6,472 nucleotides of DNA from Gammaproteobacteria bacterium (GTDB taxonomy: Bacteria > Pseudomonadota > Gammaproteobacteria > Enterobacterales > Kangiellaceae), in contig NVTT01000107.1 of the NCBI GenBank assembly GCA_002401655.1, positions 1-6,472 of the forward strand. The letters run 5' to 3'. Numbering within the stretch: position 1 is the stretch's first letter; each line of letters begins with the position of its first letter. Below, piece by piece: positions 4,401 to 6,472 of this stretch. A program made the translations under genes and the position numbers. The notes beneath the pieces were generated by a model that searched no databases, was not told where the DNA came from, and saw only the letters and a list, made by a program, of their open reading frames with translations.

Positions 4401-4640
4401 GCGACTGCACTTAGGAACAGGTTGAACAAGGCGCAACTCGAAGAGAATGGCTAGTCCTTTCCGAGAGTTGTAACGAAGTGCAAGTTTTCTAGCTGAGCAC
4501 CCATAGGGCAAGGCTATAAACAACCATCTTTTTCGTTAAGCAATTTTCAGCTAGAATGACTAGCCCAAAAATTACTTGCCTCAAATATGGATGTTTCTAG
4601 CCTTGCTGAAATCTGCATCTTGAGGTGGGACGGGTATACA
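4355..4640. mobile_element. 286-bp palindromic (MITE-like) element with internal hairpins
   Basis: The termini 4355-4389 and 4606-4640 are 35-bp inverted repeats with 33 matches, starting TGTATACCC and ending GGGTATACA. Two further hairpins lie between them. One pairs 4389-4400 with 4489-4500, and TGCACTT (4406-4412) with AAGTGCA (4476-4482). The other pairs 4508-4527 with 4587-4606 (18 of 20) and ends in GCTAG-AATGA-CTAGC (4550-4564). A single strand would fold into a three-way-junction shape. No protein of useful length is encoded, so if mobile it is non-autonomous. TA sits at both tips and could be a target duplication, but this is not provable because TATA is part of the repeat. Confidence 0.7.
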
Positions 4641-4701
4641 TGAGATTGTTTTTTAACGCAGTAGTAGATTATATTTAAAGTGAGCTAAATTAATAAATCC
4701 T

Positions 4702-4777
4702 GTCCCCTTCGTCTAGAGGCCTAGGACACCGCCCTTTCACGGCGGTAACAGGGGTTCGAACCCCCTAGGGGACGCCA
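4702..4777 (+). tRNA. tRNA-Glu (anticodon TTC)
   Basis: A complete 76-nt cloverleaf with encoded CCA is present. The acceptor stem is GTCCCCT (4702-4708) with AGGGGAC (4767-4773), then G and CCA (4775-4777). The anticodon stem is CCGCC (4729-4733) with GGCGG (4741-4745) around loop CTTTCAC, so the anticodon is TTC (4736-4738). The T arm has the usual GGTTCGAACCC. It reads GAA and GAG codons and supplies Glu-tRNA for translation and for haem synthesis. There is no duplicated 3' end nearby, so no integration scar is seen. Confidence 0.97.
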
Positions 4778-4781
4778 TATT

Positions 4782-4814
4782 AAAAAAGCCGATCATTTTG
4801 TGATCGGCTTTTTT
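4782..4814 (+). terminator. intrinsic terminator of the tRNA-Glu gene
   Basis: A perfect 8-bp stem GCCGATCA (4788-4795) / TGATCGGC (4801-4808) encloses a TTTTG loop. It is flanked by six A (4782-4787) and six T (4809-4814), extending the pairing and letting it work in both directions. It starts 4 nt after the CCA end, ending the tRNA transcript and isolating it from the fumarase gene. Confidence 0.9.
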
Positions 4815-4987
4815 GTGTCTGCAATTTATGCCCCAAGAGATAAATTTGACCCTCTATTAGATTAAAATACAGCCCAATTAAGGTATACATCAGAAATTGG
4901 AATAGTTGGCATAGACAATTACGATAGTTTTAGCCATACAAACTAGCAAATTCAATGCTAAAATAGATGCTCAAAGGAGAGAGTTTC
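4815..4987. promoter_or_regulatory. fumarase upstream region
   Basis: This 173-bp gap must hold the fumarase promoter because a strong terminator precedes it. The best -10 candidate is TAAAAT (4959-4964), but no good -35 lies 16-18 bp upstream. TTGACC (4846-4851) and TTGGCA (4906-4911) are -35-like without a proper partner. AAGGAG (4974-4979) is a strong Shine-Dalgarno sequence 8 nt before the ATG. No riboswitch or clear operator is visible. Confidence 0.3.
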
Positions 4988-6472
4988 ATGTCCGACAATC
5001 ACACTTTAATTAAGCCTCAGGATTTTATTGATAGTGTCGAAGGCGCTTTGCAATATATATCTTATTATCACCCTAAAGATTTTATAGATGCTTTATACAA
5101 AGCTTATTTAAAAGAAGAAAGTAAAGCTGCTAAAGACGCGATTGGTCAAATACTAACCAATTCCAAAATGTGTGCGGAAGGTAAGCGTCCTGTTTGCCAA
5201 GATACGGGAATTGTTACCGCGTTTGTCAAAGTTGGTATGGATGTTCAATGGGATACTGATCTATCTGGCTCTCAACGAAACATTCAAGAACTTGTCGATG
5301 AAGGTGTTCGTAGAGCTTACTCTAATAAAGAGAATACTCTTCGCGCATCCATTGTGAAAAATCCTCTTGGCCCTCGTATTAATACCAAAGACAATACGCC
5401 GTCAGTGGTGCATGTTGAAATTGTTGTTGGAAACAAAGTGGATGTGACTGTTGCCGCTAAGGGAGGAGGCTCTGAAAATAAATCGAAATTTGTAATGCTT
5501 AATCCGAATGATTCCGTAGTGGATTGGGTCTTAAAAACAGTCCCAACTATGGGAGCTGGCTGGTGTCCTCCTGGAATGTTAGGTTTGGGTATTGGCGGAA
5601 CCGCTGAAAAAGCGATGCTGATGGCTAAGGAATCCTTAATGGATCCCATCGATATACATGAATTGCAGGAAAAGGGTGCTGAGACAGCCGCTGAAAAACT
5701 AAGACTAGAGCTTCTTGAAAAAGTGAATCAACTTGGAATAGGCGCGCAAGGCTTGGGTGGGTTGACCACCGTTATTGATATTAAAGTAAAAGATTGTCCG
5801 ACTCATGCAGCTTCCTTGCCGGTAGCAATGATCCCCAATTGTGCAGCTACACGTCATGCCCATTTCACTCTAGACGGAAGTGGTCCTACTTATCTCACTC
5901 CACCTAAGTTATCTGACTGGCCAGAAATAGAAAAAAGCGACGAGTCATCGACTAAACAGGTTAATTTAGATGGTATTTCCCAAGAAGAAATTGAATCTTG
6001 GAATCCTGGCGATAATTTATTGTTGTCGGGAAAGATATTAACCGGACGAGATGCCGCTCATAAAAAGATTAAGGATATTATTGATAGTGGCGAGTCACTC
6101 CCGGATGGCGTCGATTTTGAAGGGCGTTTTATATATTACGTTGGCCCGGTTGATCCGGTAGGCGATGAAGTTGTTGGTCCTGCTGGCCCTACAACCTCAA
6201 CCAGAATGGACAAATATTCGGACATGATGCTGCAACCCAAATCTAAAGGTGGTTTAGGGTTGATGGGAATGATCGGCAAATCAGAACGTGGAGAAATTGC
6301 GCTTAAATCGATAAAAGAAAATAAGTCTGTTTATCTTATGGCGGTTGGCGGAGCAGCATATTTAGTTTCTAAGGCTATCAAAGCATCTAGAATAGTTGCT
6401 TTTGAAGAATTAGGAATGGAGGCAATTTATGAATTTACAGTGGAGGACATGCCTGTAACAGTTGCTGTGAAT
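4988..6472 (+). CDS. fumA: class I (iron-sulfur) fumarate hydratase, 3' end cut by the window
   Basis: It catalyses reversible hydration of fumarate to (S)-malate in the cytosolic TCA cycle. The 495 codons present run to the window edge without a stop. They cover both halves of the family: the N-terminal all-helical and Fe-S region, then the C-terminal swivelling region with LLLSGKILTGRDAAHK and YVGPVDPVG. The three 4Fe-4S ligands are C70 (RPVCQDTG), C193 (AGWCPPGM) and C285 (IPNCAATRH), spaced as in the characterised family; H273 is in the CPTHAA motif. The sequence ends at the EDMPVTVAVN strand, close to the family's C-terminus, so roughly ten to fifteen codons are missing. The class II (FumC) signature is absent. 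The strong AAGGAG site supports this start. A 4Fe-4S fumarase is expected to be sensitive to oxygen and superoxide. Confidence 0.95.
   Translation, partial: MSDNHTLIKPQDFIDSVEGALQYISYYHPKDFIDALYKAYLKEESKAAKDAIGQILTNSKMCAEGKRPVCQDTGIVTAFVKVGMDVQWDTDLSGSQRNIQELVDEGVRRAYSNKENTLRASIVKNPLGPRINTKDNTPSVVHVEIVVGNKVDVTVAAKGGGSENKSKFVMLNPNDSVVDWVLKTVPTMGAGWCPPGMLGLGIGGTAEKAMLMAKESLMDPIDIHELQEKGAETAAEKLRLELLEKVNQLGIGAQGLGGLTTVIDIKVKDCPTHAASLPVAMIPNCAATRHAHFTLDGSGPTYLTPPKLSDWPEIEKSDESSTKQVNLDGISQEEIESWNPGDNLLLSGKILTGRDAAHKKIKDIIDSGESLPDGVDFEGRFIYYVGPVDPVGDEVVGPAGPTTSTRMDKYSDMMLQPKSKGGLGLMGMIGKSERGEIALKSIKENKSVYLMAVGGAAYLVSKAIKASRIVAFEELGMEAIYEFTVEDMPVTVAVN

Noticed and set aside
4702..4777. tRNA-Glu as the attachment site of an integrated island
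   Set aside because: No duplicate of the tRNA 3' end, no integrase, and housekeeping fumarase immediately downstream. The foreign-looking DNA lies on the 5' side, which is not typical of tRNA-targeted islands.
5172..5649. Two ORFs inside the fumarase region (5172-5357 on + and 5317-5649 on -)
   Set aside because: Both are shadows of the class I fumarase frame, which is open from 4988 to the window edge with intact iron-sulfur cysteines.

Overview
The window is AT-rich bacterial DNA, most likely from a marine gammaproteobacterium. The evidence for this is a chromosomal integron-type cassette array, a long oxygen-labile-type class I fumarase and a typical tRNA-Glu. I cannot name the genus from sequence alone.

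Positions 1 to about 3463 are the distal part of an integron gene-cassette array. Each short gene or gene pair on the + strand is followed by an attC recombination site. Each attC begins with a TAACC-type inverse core site, often overlapping or closely following the stop codon, and ends with a GTTRRRY-type core site just before the next gene. I see six complete attC sites (44-101, 452-520, 1168-1239, 1792-1866, 2173-2256, 2811-2884) and one truncated 5' half (3436-3463). The integrase and attI lie outside the window. The cassettes carry, in order: the tail of an unknown protein; a secreted 98-residue mature protein with two cysteines; a VapB/VapC-type toxin-antitoxin pair; a protein with one membrane anchor; a protein with two membrane spans; and two separate, related BrnT/BrnA toxin-antitoxin cassettes. 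Three toxin-antitoxin modules in about 3.4 kb fits the known role of such modules in stabilising large, mostly silent arrays. The three toxin-antitoxin cassettes carry recognisable promoters with palindromic operators; the others show none that I can defend.

The two BrnTA cassettes are the most informative part. Their promoters have the same spacing, and both toxins appear to be translated from leaderless mRNA. Both share a TACAWTGTA operator core, displaced by 11 bp (about one helical turn) between the two. The second toxin gene seems to have lost its C-terminal tail through a GAA-to-TAA nonsense change: the old frame continues to a stop that overlaps the antitoxin start as TAATG.

Positions 3463-4700 are the array's right border. 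They hold a possible 33-codon ORF, an unrecognised four-span membrane protein (3669-4400), and a 286-bp element (4355-4640) with 35-bp near-perfect terminal inverted repeats enclosing two further hairpins. This element supplies the last 14 codons and the stop of the membrane-protein gene, so it looks like a mobile palindromic (MITE-like) insertion.

Positions 4702-6472 are ordinary chromosome: tRNA-Glu(TTC), its intrinsic terminator, and a class I fumarate hydratase gene that runs off the right edge a few codons before its expected end.
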